Below, piece by piece: positions 29,558 through 39,254 of a stretch of DNA of 64,000 nucleotides; position 1 is the stretch's first letter; every line of letters starts with the position of its first letter. A program made the position numbers and the translations under genes. This DNA comes from Gemmatimonadota bacterium (lineage in GTDB: Bacteria > Gemmatimonadota > Gemmatimonadetes > Longimicrobiales > Gaopeijiaceae): assembly GCA_003562075.1 (NCBI GenBank), contig PWWP01000345.1:1-64000 (forward strand), given 5' to 3'. Under the pieces are notes generated by a model. That model was not told where the DNA came from. It did no database searches and saw only the letters and a program-made list of their open reading frames with translations.

Positions 29558-31187
29558 GCCGCCTCCACCGGGAGGTACCGAGGTGGACGACACGGGCCAG
29601 GTGGCAGCCACCCCCGTGACACCTCCACCCAGCCGCGCCCGAGCATCCGCTCTGGTGGCGGCAGGGATCCTGCTGAGTCGGATCAGCGGCCTGATCCGGG
29701 AGCGGGTCTTCGCCCACTTCTTCGGGGCTTCACCGGTGGCCGACGCATGGAAGGCGGCACTTCGTCTTCCCAATGTCTTGCAGAATCTCCTGGGGGAAGG
29801 AACCCTCTCGGCATCCTTCATCCCCATATACGCAGAACTCCTGGAGGAGGGCAGGGAACGGGATGCCGCTCGGTTTGCAGGAGCGGCTCTGGGCCTCCTC
29901 ACCGTGGCGGCTGGGATCATGGCGATCCTCGGGATCCTCCTGGCCCCCTGGCTCGTCGGCTTCTTCTTCTACGGATTCGACCCGGCTCGCCAGGCCCTGA
30001 CCGTGGACCTGGTCAGGATTCTCTTCCCCATGACCGCCCTCTTGGTGATCTCGGCATGGGCTCTTGGAATTCTGAACAGTCACCGCCGCTTCTTCCTTTC
30101 ATACGTGGCCCCTGTGGCCTGGAATGCGGCCATGATCCTTGCCATGGCCGTGGGGGGCCTGGTGTGGGAGCGCTCCCCTGAGGAGTTGGTTCGGATCCTG
30201 GCCTGGGGTGCCCTGGTAGGAGGAGGATTGCAGCTCCTGGTCCAGCTCCCCTTGACCCTCCGCCTCCTCTCCGAATTCAAACCCACCCTCTCCACCCGGA
30301 TCCACGGGGTCCGGGAGGCCATCCGCAACTTCCTCCCCGTCGTGGCCGCCCGGGGAGCGGTGAACCTGGGCGGTTGGTTGGACTATGCCCTGGCCGCGTT
30401 CCTCACGGCCGGAGCGGTGGCCACCCTCTCGTACGCCCAGATCCTCTTCATGCTACCCATCTCCCTCTTCGGGATGTCAGTGGCGGCTTCGGAGCTTCCG
30501 GAGATCTCCCGGGCCCGAAAACATCATCAGAATCGGCTGGCCACGGAGGTCACCCAGGCCGGCCGGCGGGTGGCGTACTTCCTGGTTCCTTCCACGCTGG
30601 GATACCTGCTCCTGGGCGACGTCATCGTCTCAGCTATCTTCGAGACAGGGGCGTTCGGGCGAGATGAGGTCCTGGTGACCTGGGTCATCCTGGCCGCCTA
30701 CGCCCTCGGAATGGGAGCCTCGGCAACCTCTCGACTTCTCTCCTCGGCCTTCTACGCCCTTCGGGACACGACAACCCCTGCCCGGATGGCATACATCAGG
30801 GTCTCCCTGGCGCTGGTCCTGGGAGCAATCCTCATGTTTCCCCTGGACCGGTTCCGGGTCGGCCCCCTGGGGCTCGGTGCAGCAGGGCTGGCTGCCGCCT
30901 CGGCTGTAGCCGCCTGGGTGGAACTCACCCTCCTTCGTCGCCGGCTTCGCCAACGAATCGGTGATGTCCTCTTTCTGGGGGAAGGGCACCTGTGGCGCCT
31001 ACTCCTGGCCGGATCCGTGGCAGGAGGAATCGGCCTGGGCATCCGGATCGCTCTTCCTCCCCTTCACCCCTGGCTCATGGCACTGGCTACGCTCCTTCCC
31101 TTTGGAGTGGTGTACCTTTTCATGACCCGAATGCTCGGTGTCTCCGGTCCACTGGAGCGGTTGTTGGCTCAGCGCTCCGAACGCTGA
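29541..31187 (+). CDS. murJ: Lipid II flippase MurJ
   Basis: LLSRISGLIRERVFAHFFGASPVADAWKAALRLPNVLQNLLGEGTLSASFIPIYAELL. Confidence 0.93.
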   Translation: MNPSPEPPPPGGTEVDDTGQVAATPVTPPPSRARASALVAAGILLSRISGLIRERVFAHFFGASPVADAWKAALRLPNVLQNLLGEGTLSASFIPIYAELLEEGRERDAARFAGAALGLLTVAAGIMAILGILLAPWLVGFFFYGFDPARQALTVDLVRILFPMTALLVISAWALGILNSHRRFFLSYVAPVAWNAAMILAMAVGGLVWERSPEELVRILAWGALVGGGLQLLVQLPLTLRLLSEFKPTLSTRIHGVREAIRNFLPVVAARGAVNLGGWLDYALAAFLTAGAVATLSYAQILFMLPISLFGMSVAASELPEISRARKHHQNRLATEVTQAGRRVAYFLVPSTLGYLLLGDVIVSAIFETGAFGRDEVLVTWVILAAYALGMGASATSRLLSSAFYALRDTTTPARMAYIRVSLALVLGAILMFPLDRFRVGPLGLGAAGLAAASAVAAWVELTLLRRRLRQRIGDVLFLGEGHLWRLLLAGSVAGGIGLGIRIALPPLHPWLMALATLLPFGVVYLFMTRMLGVSGPLERLLAQRSER

Positions 31188-31256
31188 CTGGGAAACATCC
31201 CATGAATCGGTCCTCGGAATGAGGCCCCCTCCCGAACGGCCACCGTCACCTACGTC

Positions 31257-33122
31257 ATGCCCTCAGAGCTCAAGCTGGATCATCTCCCCACCTCCCCTGG
31301 CGTCTACATCTTCCGGGATGGTGAAGGAACGCCCCTCTACATCGGAAAGGCCAAGTCCCTCCGGTCCCGCGTGAGGAGTTACTTCCGGGAGTCGGGACAG
31401 CAGGGAATTCGGACCAGGGAGCTCGTCCGGAGAGCAGCGGACGTCGACACCATCGTGGTGGGCTCCGAGGCAGAAGCGCTTCTGCTGGAGTCGAACCTCA
31501 TCAAGGAGCACCAGCCCCGGTTCAACGTCCGCCTCCGGGACGACAAACGGTACCCATATATCAAGGTCACCGTCCAGGAACCCTTTCCCCGGGTGTTCGT
31601 CACCCGAAGCCCTCGGGATGACGGTGCCCGGTATTTCGGTCCCTTCACATCGGTAGGGCCCATGCGCCAGGCCCTGGAGGTGATCAAGAAGCTCTACACC
31701 GTGCGGTCATGCCGCTATGATCTGCCGGAGGAGTCCCCGTCCCGTCCCTGCCTGGACTACCACATCAAGCGCTGCAAGGCCCCCTGCGTTGGACTACAGA
31801 GCCAGGAGGACTATGGAGAGATGGTGGAGGAGATCCTCCGGATCCTCTCCGGTGAGACCCGGGAGCTGAAACGGGAAGTCCAGGAACTGATGGAGCGAGC
31901 GGCAACCGATCTGCGTTTCGAGGAGGCAGCCCGTCACCGAGACGTCCTTCAGGGGCTGGAGTCCCTGGAAAGAGACCAGCGTGTGGAGCGAACCACAGGA
32001 GAGAACCAGGATGTGCTGGGGATCGCCAGGGACGGGGAGCTGGGAGCTGCCGTGGTCCTTCGGATCCGAAGTGGAACGCTCCTTGGCCGTGAGAGTCGTC
32101 GGCTCTCAGGGCTGGGGGACGAGTCGGATGATGAGCTCCTGGGCGCCTTCGCGTCCCAGGTGTACCTGGCCGGGGGAGCCAATGCCATTCAGGACCTCCC
32201 CTCCGAGATCCTCCTCCCCTCCTCCTTCAGCGACCAGGGGACCCTGGCTACGATCCTGAGCGAAGAAGGAGGACGTAAGATCTACTTCCAGGTACCCCGC
32301 CGAGGTGAGAAGCGTCGCCTGGTGGAGCTGGCGTCGGCCAACGCCCGCCACCTTCTGGAGGAGCGAGTTACCGCCCTGGAAGTGGCCGCCGATCGAGCCG
32401 ACGCCGTTCTCTACGAACTCCAGGATCGGCTCCAGCTGAAGGTCGTTCCCCGCCTCATGGTCTGCTTCGATATCTCCCATACCCAGGGAACCGAAGTGGT
32501 GGCGTCGGCGGTGGTTTTCGAGAATGGCGAGCGGAAGCGCGGCCTCTATCGACGAATGAAGATCCGAGGGGACTGGGGCAACGATGACTATCGCTCCATG
32601 GCCGAAGCGGTGGAACGGTATCTCCGCCGGAGAATCGAGCAGGACGAACCCCTTCCCGAGTTGATTCTGGTGGACGGGGGCAAGGGACAGCTGTCCAGCG
32701 TCCTGCCAGTCCTGCAGCGACTGGACGCCGGCGATGTAGCAGTTGCAGCTCTGGCCAAGCGGGACGAGGAGGTCTTCATCCCGGGCGTAGCTGACCCTGT
32801 CCGGCTGGGCCGGCGGGATCCGGCCCTCAGGCTCCTTCAGCGTATCCGGAACGAAGCCCACCGCTTCGCCGTGGAGTACAACCGAAAGCTTCGCACCAGA
32901 AGGACCATCCGGAGCGCGCTGGGGGATATCCCCGGAATCGGTCCGGGTCGACAGCGGGCTCTCCTCACCCGATTCGGATCCGTCAGGGGAATCCAGGAAG
33001 CCGAAGTGGAGGACATCGTGGCGGTCCCCGGGTTCTCCAGGGTTCTGGCGGAACGGATCCTGTCCTACCTTGAAGCTGGGGGAGAGAAACCGGAGGACAA
33101 GCCGTCTCCCCGGCAGACATGA
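31257..33122 (+). CDS. uvrC: Excinuclease ABC subunit C
   Basis: GIY-YIG LPTSPGVYIFRDGEGTPLYIGKAKSLRSRVRSYF; CLDYHIKRCKAPCVG; C-terminal HhH. Confidence 0.95.
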   Translation: MPSELKLDHLPTSPGVYIFRDGEGTPLYIGKAKSLRSRVRSYFRESGQQGIRTRELVRRAADVDTIVVGSEAEALLLESNLIKEHQPRFNVRLRDDKRYPYIKVTVQEPFPRVFVTRSPRDDGARYFGPFTSVGPMRQALEVIKKLYTVRSCRYDLPEESPSRPCLDYHIKRCKAPCVGLQSQEDYGEMVEEILRILSGETRELKREVQELMERAATDLRFEEAARHRDVLQGLESLERDQRVERTTGENQDVLGIARDGELGAAVVLRIRSGTLLGRESRRLSGLGDESDDELLGAFASQVYLAGGANAIQDLPSEILLPSSFSDQGTLATILSEEGGRKIYFQVPRRGEKRRLVELASANARHLLEERVTALEVAADRADAVLYELQDRLQLKVVPRLMVCFDISHTQGTEVVASAVVFENGERKRGLYRRMKIRGDWGNDDYRSMAEAVERYLRRRIEQDEPLPELILVDGGKGQLSSVLPVLQRLDAGDVAVAALAKRDEEVFIPGVADPVRLGRRDPALRLLQRIRNEAHRFAVEYNRKLRTRRTIRSALGDIPGIGPGRQRALLTRFGSVRGIQEAEVEDIVAVPGFSRVLAERILSYLEAGGEKPEDKPSPRQT

Positions 33123-33132
33123 GCCAGAAGTG

Positions 33133-34608
33133 ATGACAGATCAACAGGACGCCCAATCGATCATGGATCAGGTTCGCGTACGCTTCGCTCCCAGCCCCAC
33201 GGGCTCCCTCCACATCGGGAATCTGCGGGTAGCCATATTCAACTATCTTTTCGCTCGGCATCATGACGGGGCTTTCGTCGTCCGCATCGAGGACACGGAT
33301 CGGGAACGGAATGTAGAAGGGTCCCTGGAGGGGCTTCTGGATGATCTTCGCTGGGCCGGTCTCGACTGGGACGAAGGACCGGGTGTAGACGGGCCCTTCG
33401 GTCCATATCGGCAGTCGGAGCGAGGCGACAACCACAGGAAAGCCGCCCTTTCCCTGGAGGAACGTGGGCTGGCCTACCGCTGCTTCTGTTCCGATGAGGA
33501 GCTGGCCCAGGCCGCCCGGGACGACGCACCGGAACCGGGCTGTCCGGGAAACTGCCGAAGCCTGGAGGAGGGTGATATTCGTGCCCGGATGGAGAGGGAC
33601 GAACCATCCACTCTTCGGTTCACGGTCCACCCTGGCACCATCACCTTTCGGGATGCCGTCCGGGGAGACATCTCGCTGGAGGGGAGTGACCTGGGGGATT
33701 TCGTCATCCTCCGGGCCGACGGACGAGCCACCTACAACTTCGCGGTTGTTGTCGATGACCTGGAGATGAAGATCTCCCACGTGATCCGCGGTGCCGGCCA
33801 TCTCTCCAACACCCCGAAACAGGCCCTCCTCTTCGACGCCCTGGATGCGCCCCGACCCGTCTTCGCTCACCTCCCCATGGTTCTGGGGGCAGACAAACGA
33901 AAGCTCTCCAAGAGGGAAGGGGCCGAAGGAGTGGTCCAACTCCGCTCCCAGGGGTTCCACCCCGACGGTGTAGTGAACTACCTCTCCCTCCTGGGGTGGT
34001 CTCCGGGAGGAGACCGGGAGATTCTCAGCCGCCAGGAGCTCATCGCCGCCATGGACCTGGATCGGGTGGGGGCCACGGACACGGTCTTCGACCCAGAGAA
34101 GCTTCGCTGGGCTTCCGCTCAACATATCGCCGCCCTCTCTCTCCCGGAGTTGGTGGACGCCATCCGGCCCTGGGTCGACACCGAGCGCTTCGACCTGGAG
34201 GCCCGTGCCCTACCCGCCGCCGTGGATGCGATCCGTACCCGTCTCACCACCTTCGGAGAGGTGAACGAGCATCTGTCTCTGATTTTCCCGACGGAGGATG
34301 CCCTCCAGGCAGGTCTCCAGGAGCTGGAAAGAGAGGGAGACTCGACCCTGGACACCCTCAAGGCCATCCGAACCACCCTTTCCAGCATCGAGGGCTGGGA
34401 GGCCCCCGAGCTGGGCTCAGCAGTCCGATCTGTCGGGAAGGATATGGGCGTTCGGGGGAGGGCGCTCTTCCATCCGATTCGGTTGGCCCTGACCGGAAGC
34501 CGGCAGGGGCCGGATCTGGGAAAGGTTCTGGCCGCCCTGGGCCGGACTCGGTGTATCGAGCTTCTGGATGGGGCTATCCTTTGGCTGGAGAAGTCGGAGG
34601 CGGTTTGA
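33133..34608 (+). CDS. gltX: Glutamyl-tRNA synthetase
   Basis: RFAPSPTGSLHIGNLRVAIFNYLFAR, KLSKREGAEGV. Confidence 0.95.
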   Translation: MTDQQDAQSIMDQVRVRFAPSPTGSLHIGNLRVAIFNYLFARHHDGAFVVRIEDTDRERNVEGSLEGLLDDLRWAGLDWDEGPGVDGPFGPYRQSERGDNHRKAALSLEERGLAYRCFCSDEELAQAARDDAPEPGCPGNCRSLEEGDIRARMERDEPSTLRFTVHPGTITFRDAVRGDISLEGSDLGDFVILRADGRATYNFAVVVDDLEMKISHVIRGAGHLSNTPKQALLFDALDAPRPVFAHLPMVLGADKRKLSKREGAEGVVQLRSQGFHPDGVVNYLSLLGWSPGGDREILSRQELIAAMDLDRVGATDTVFDPEKLRWASAQHIAALSLPELVDAIRPWVDTERFDLEARALPAAVDAIRTRLTTFGEVNEHLSLIFPTEDALQAGLQELEREGDSTLDTLKAIRTTLSSIEGWEAPELGSAVRSVGKDMGVRGRALFHPIRLALTGSRQGPDLGKVLAALGRTRCIELLDGAILWLEKSEAV

Positions 34609-34625
34609 CCCGGCCAGAGGACCTT

Positions 34626-34639
34626 CCGTAAGATTACGG
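34626..34639. promoter_or_regulatory. Perfect dyad CCGTAA-GA-TTACGG
   Basis: Inverted repeat just downstream of gltX and upstream of the TPR lipoprotein gene; operator or weak terminator. Confidence 0.35.
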
Positions 34640-34756
34640 GTTACTTTTATCGAGGTTGCGGGCGTCTGCTGGCTCCCGAGGGTTCTCGTGTGTTCTTGGA
34701 AGCCCGGTGTGCCGCAGGTGGACACGGATCCGCAGAAACAATCTTCATCACATCAG

Positions 34757-36220
34757 ATGACAACGACCAGGAGGAGCTGGATGAGCTTCCGATTCGGAGC
34801 GGTCGGGGCGTTGATTTTCGCCCTGGCGCTCGGGGGATGCGCCTCAGCAGGGAATGGAGCCGGCGCCGAAGGCGCGATCACAGGCGATTTCTCCGAGGAC
34901 GATCTTCCGCAGTGGATGCAGGATCTTCCCGAAGGTGAACCCCCTGAAGACAACGAGTATACCGACGAAGCCACCCTCTTCCTCTTCCAGGCCATGTCGG
35001 CTGACGGCGAGGACGCTGTGGCCTTCTATGAAGAGGCACTGGAAGTCGCTCGGCAGGGGATCGAGCACGATCCGGAGAACGCCCAGTCCTACTTCCAGGC
35101 CGGCGAGGCCCTTTTGGGAATGGGTGACCTGCAGGGAGCAGGTGAGATGTTCGATCGGGCCGAGGAGCTCTACCCCCGGTACCAGATCGAGACGGAGTTC
35201 ATGAGGGAGGAGGCATGGCTGGAGGCCTTCAACCGAGGGGCCGAACTCTACCAGGAAGGTGACGTGCAGGCCGCTCTGCCTCACTTCGAGGACGCCCACG
35301 CCATCTATCAGGGGCGTCCTGAGGCAATGTTGAACCTGGCCGAGATCTACTCCAACGAGGGCCGGATGGAGGAATCGGCGGAGCTCTTCGGGCTCTCCGT
35401 GGAGGTTATGACCGGCCCCCGGGCCCAGGATATGGATCCGGAGCTCCTGGAGTCCTGGGATGACTTCAAGGAGGTTGCCCTCTTCAACCAGGCCCAGATC
35501 CTCTTTCAGCTCGAACGTTATGCAGATGCGGCCGAGGTCTACGAGGCCATCCTGGCGGAAGAACCCGACAACCTCATGGCCATCTCGAACCTGGCCGTGG
35601 CCTACGTGGCCAGTGGCCAGGCCGAACGGGCCAGAGAGATCTACGACGATCTCATGAACCGTCCGGGACTAAACGCCCGGGACTACTTCTCCATCGGGGT
35701 CGGGCTCTACCAGACGGAAGAGTTCGAGCAGGCGGCCAGAGCCTTCTCCGAAGCCAACGCTCTGGTTCCTGAGCACAGGGACGCCCTCTTCAACTACACT
35801 CAGGCCCTGTACCTCTCGGATCAGTTCGAGGAACTCCTGGGGGCGGCTGAGCAGCTCCTGGAGCTGGACCCTTATAATGAGACGGCCTATCGCTTCATGG
35901 CTCAGGGACTGGTACAGCAGGACCGGCAGGAGGAAGCCGTCGGGTACCTGGAGCAGATGGAGGCTCTGCCCTTCTTTGTGGACTATCTCGAGTTGGCACC
36001 CATGGATGGCGGTGTGGCTGTAGTGGGACAGGTCATCAACCAGAACGCTGATCCTGGAAGCTCCGCCGATCTGACCGTCTATTTCTACGATGTGGACGGC
36101 AATCAGCTGGGCTCTGCAGATACGTCGGTGACCCTGGGCAACGCCGAGGAGGCGGTCCAGTTCCAGGCCGACCTGGCCACGGACCAGGACGTCTTCGGGT
36201 TCCGCTACGAGGTTCGATGA
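34757..36220 (+). CDS. Tetratricopeptide-repeat lipoprotein
   Basis: Signal peptide with lipobox ALALGGC; repeated TPR-like units. Confidence 0.75.
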   Translation: MTTTRRSWMSFRFGAVGALIFALALGGCASAGNGAGAEGAITGDFSEDDLPQWMQDLPEGEPPEDNEYTDEATLFLFQAMSADGEDAVAFYEEALEVARQGIEHDPENAQSYFQAGEALLGMGDLQGAGEMFDRAEELYPRYQIETEFMREEAWLEAFNRGAELYQEGDVQAALPHFEDAHAIYQGRPEAMLNLAEIYSNEGRMEESAELFGLSVEVMTGPRAQDMDPELLESWDDFKEVALFNQAQILFQLERYADAAEVYEAILAEEPDNLMAISNLAVAYVASGQAERAREIYDDLMNRPGLNARDYFSIGVGLYQTEEFEQAARAFSEANALVPEHRDALFNYTQALYLSDQFEELLGAAEQLLELDPYNETAYRFMAQGLVQQDRQEEAVGYLEQMEALPFFVDYLELAPMDGGVAVVGQVINQNADPGSSADLTVYFYDVDGNQLGSADTSVTLGNAEEAVQFQADLATDQDVFGFRYEVR

Positions 36221-36276
36221 ACCGGTAGACCGGAGAGGTGGGGAGACCCTGGCATGGGTCAACCCGCAAATGGTGA

Positions 36277-36319
36277 GCCGGGCGGGAGTGGAGATCGCTT
36301 GATCTTTCTCCCGCCCGGC
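36277..36319 (+). terminator. Perfect 12-bp stem-loop downstream of the TPR gene
   Basis: GCCGGGCGGGAG/CTCCCGCCCGGC with 19-nt loop; weak T-tract. Confidence 0.5.
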
Positions 36320-36326
36320 CTACATT
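36299..36326 (+). promoter_or_regulatory. Candidate tRNA-Gly promoter
   Basis: TTGATC, 16-nt spacer, TACATT, ending 15 nt before the tRNA 5' end. Confidence 0.5.
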
Positions 36327-36341
36327 TGGAAGCAGTCCCAT

Positions 36342-36414
36342 GCGGGCGTAGCTCAGTTGGTAGAGCATCAGCTTCCCAAGCTGAGGGTCGCCGGTTCGAG
36401 TCCGGTCGCCCGCT
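36342..36414 (+). tRNA. tRNA-Gly(CCC)
   Basis: Acceptor GCGGGCG/CGCCCGC, anticodon loop TTCCCAA between TCAGC/GCTGA, GGTTCGAGTCC T-arm; CCA not encoded. Confidence 0.95.
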
Positions 36415-36436
36415 TAGAAGGATGTATCTCGTTTCA

Positions 36437-36471
36437 GAAGCCCCGTCACCGACCCCTGGTGGCGGGGCTTC
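36437..36471 (+). terminator. Stem-loop downstream of tRNA-Gly
   Basis: GAAGCCCCGTCACC/GGTGGCGGGGCTTC stem; no strong T-tract. Confidence 0.5.
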
Positions 36472-36558
36472 AGCCTTCATGGATTGAGCCTGCCTGGGGC
36501 CCCCTCACCGCTCCTCCGGGCTTGGTGGCCTGGAAGGGAAGGGGACCCCACCCCTCCG

Positions 36559-36587
36559 TTGAGGGGGAATCTCCATCTGGCTATCTT
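36559..36587 (+). promoter_or_regulatory. Candidate promoter of the DUF512-der-plsY-gpsA run
   Basis: TTGAGG, 17-nt spacer, TATCTT. Confidence 0.35.
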
Positions 36588-36639
36588 TAAAGGCTTTCTA
36601 ACAATCAGGTCCGCCGACGTTCGGCGGAGGAACGTCCCA

Positions 36640-37914
36640 ATGGTCCGCATCGCAGAGATTCAACAGGGCAGTGTCGCCGACGAACTGGAACTCCGCATTG
36701 GAACGCGGATCGTCCGGGTAAATGGTGAACGGGTCCGGGATGGAATAGACCTCACGTTCCTGCTGGCCGACCACACCCTGAACCTGGAAACGGTGGACCC
36801 GGACGGGTCCCAGACCATTTACGAGATCGAACGGGACCCGGGCGAGCCCCTGGGGATCGTCCCGGCCCCGGACACGGTGAGGGAATGCGCCAACGAGTGT
36901 GTCTTCTGCTTCATCGATGGAAATCCGAAGGGAGTCCGAGACACCCTCTGGATCAGGGATGACGACTTCCGACTGTCCTTCACCTATGGAAGCTACGTCA
37001 CCCTGACCAATCTGGGGCCCAGAGGGCTGGATCGCCTCGTCGAACAGCGGCTCTCTCCCCTCTACGTCAGCGTCCACGCCACGGATCCCGAGGTGAGGGT
37101 CCGACTCCTGAAGAACAAGCGGGCTGGACTGATCATGGAGCAGCTCCAGTACCTGTTGGACAACGACCTGGAGGTGCATACCCAGATCGTTCTCTGCCCG
37201 GACTGGAATGACGGCGAGCACCTGGACCGAACCATGGAGGACCTCTACAGTCTGGGCGAAGGAATCCGAACCCTCTCCGTCGTCCCCGTGGGCCTGACCC
37301 GGTACAATGTAAACCGCCCCGTTCGGCCGCTCCGTAAGGATGAGACCGCTCAAGCCGTGGATCAGGTGGACCGGTTCCGCCAGCGGGCGCTCGAGGAACG
37401 AGGATACGGTTGGTCCTACTCGGCCGACGAGCTCTTTCTCTTGGCAGGCCGGCAGCTACCCGGGCCCGACTATTACGACGATGCATCCCTCCTGGAGAAT
37501 GGAGTCGGCGCAGTACGCCATTTTCTGGATGAACTGGACCGGGAGACAGCGGAGGGACTTCCGGACCTCCAGGGCCATCGTATCCGTATCCTGACTGGAA
37601 GCTCCATGGCAGGGTTCCTGAAGGACCGGAGTCCCGCTCTGGCCCAGGCCACCGGAGCCAACGTCGTCGTCCACCAGGTCGAGAACCGCTTCTACGGCTC
37701 CACCGTCACGGTGGCAGGTCTCCTGGCTGGCGAAGATCTTCTACAGGCCGTGGACCAGCCCCGGAAAGGGGACATCATCCTCCTCCCGGCAGAGACCCTG
37801 AATCAGGATGACCTCTTCATCGACTCTCTTCCCCTCGCCCAGTTCGAGGCGGCGCTGGCCCCGGCTCGGGTGGTGCCTGCCTACGAGATCCCCCAAGCCT
37901 TGAGGTCGCTGTGA
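36640..37914 (+). CDS. DUF512 family protein (PDZ-like plus radical-SAM-like)
   Basis: CANECVFCFIDGNPKGVRDTLWIRDDDFRLSFTYGSYVTLTNL; upstream of der. Confidence 0.88.
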   Translation: MVRIAEIQQGSVADELELRIGTRIVRVNGERVRDGIDLTFLLADHTLNLETVDPDGSQTIYEIERDPGEPLGIVPAPDTVRECANECVFCFIDGNPKGVRDTLWIRDDDFRLSFTYGSYVTLTNLGPRGLDRLVEQRLSPLYVSVHATDPEVRVRLLKNKRAGLIMEQLQYLLDNDLEVHTQIVLCPDWNDGEHLDRTMEDLYSLGEGIRTLSVVPVGLTRYNVNRPVRPLRKDETAQAVDQVDRFRQRALEERGYGWSYSADELFLLAGRQLPGPDYYDDASLLENGVGAVRHFLDELDRETAEGLPDLQGHRIRILTGSSMAGFLKDRSPALAQATGANVVVHQVENRFYGSTVTVAGLLAGEDLLQAVDQPRKGDIILLPAETLNQDDLFIDSLPLAQFEAALAPARVVPAYEIPQALRSL

Positions 37915-39254
37915 GCAATCGTCGACTCCCAGTCGTGGCCGTGGTCGGACGCCCCAATGTAGGGAAGTCCACACTCTTCAATCGGGTCCTGGGAGAACGA
38001 GCGGCCATCGTCGACGATCAGCCCGGGGTGACCCGGGACCGAAACTTTGCCCGGGCAGATTGGGCAGGCCGGGAGTTCTTCGTCGTGGACACCGGCGGGG
38101 TCATCGAAGGAAGCGACCAACCGCTGGACCGGCAGGTGCGCCACCAGGCGCTGGCGGCCGTGGAGGAGGCGGATCTCATCCTCTTCGTGGTGGACGGGAA
38201 GGATGGCGTCCATCCATTGGATGAGCGGCTTCCCTCCGTCCTCCGGGATTCAGGCCGGCCCGTTCTGGTCGTGGCCAACAAGATGGACAATCTCCCCCGG
38301 GACCAGGCCCACCATGACTTCTGGCGGTTGGGTCTGGGAGAACCAGTCCCGGTGAGTGCAATCTCAGGGAAGGGCTCCGGAGACCTCCTGGACCGGGTCA
38401 TCGCCGCCCTCCCCGAGACCTCCGATGTCCCCGACCCGCCGGAAGCCCTTCGGGTTGCCGTCATCGGCAAGCCCAACGTGGGAAAGTCCTCTTTTGTGAA
38501 CCGCATGTTCGATGAGGACCGAATGGTGGTGAGTGACGTTCCGGGAACCACACGGGACCCAGTGGACTCCACCCTTCGATACCACGGCCGGGAACTCATC
38601 TTCGTGGACACGGCGGGCCTCCGTCGTCAATCCCGGATCTCGGAGGCCGTGGAATACTATTCTTCCCTTCGAACAGCCCGAGTGGTTCGAGATGCCCACG
38701 TCTGTCTGGTCCTGGTGGATGCAGGAGAAGGTCTCCACCAACAGGACCTGAAGATCCTGGAGAATGCCTGGGAAGCCGGGTGTGGGGTCATCCTGGCGGT
38801 GAACAAGTGGGACCTGGTGGACCACGCTGAGTTCCCCGTATCACAGATGGAGCAGGCCCTCCGGTCTCGATCTCCTCTGCTGGCTTGGGTGCCGATCATC
38901 TTCATCTCGGCCCAGACAGGGCTGAGGGTCCGGAAAACCCTGGATCTCGTGCTCCAGGTCGCTGAGGAGCGGAACCGGCGAATCCCCACCCACGAAGTCA
39001 ACGAGATCCTGACCAAGCTCTACCAAAGGCAGCCGCCCCCTCACTCCCGAGGTCGACAGATCCGGCTCCGCTACGGAACCCAGGCTGACACCGCGCCTCC
39101 TACCTTCGTCCTGTTCGCCAACCTGCACAGAGAAATCCCGGACCACTACATTCGGTATCTCTACAACGGCTTTCGGAAGGCCTGGGGGTTCAAGGGGGTC
39201 CCCATTCGGATCCGCCTTCGCTCCTCCGCGTCCCGGGACCGGTCTACTGCATGA
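37911..39254 (+). CDS. der: GTPase Der (EngA)
   Basis: Two G domains (VGRPNVGKSTLFNR and IGKPNVGKSSFVNR) plus C-terminal KH-like domain. Confidence 0.96.
   Translation: MSNRRLPVVAVVGRPNVGKSTLFNRVLGERAAIVDDQPGVTRDRNFARADWAGREFFVVDTGGVIEGSDQPLDRQVRHQALAAVEEADLILFVVDGKDGVHPLDERLPSVLRDSGRPVLVVANKMDNLPRDQAHHDFWRLGLGEPVPVSAISGKGSGDLLDRVIAALPETSDVPDPPEALRVAVIGKPNVGKSSFVNRMFDEDRMVVSDVPGTTRDPVDSTLRYHGRELIFVDTAGLRRQSRISEAVEYYSSLRTARVVRDAHVCLVLVDAGEGLHQQDLKILENAWEAGCGVILAVNKWDLVDHAEFPVSQMEQALRSRSPLLAWVPIIFISAQTGLRVRKTLDLVLQVAEERNRRIPTHEVNEILTKLYQRQPPPHSRGRQIRLRYGTQADTAPPTFVLFANLHREIPDHYIRYLYNGFRKAWGFKGVPIRIRLRSSASRDRSTA

Noticed and set aside
36437-36471. Stem-loop after tRNA-Gly as a novel RNA element
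   Set aside because: Most simply a tRNA transcript terminator-like hairpin; listed only as a terminator feature.
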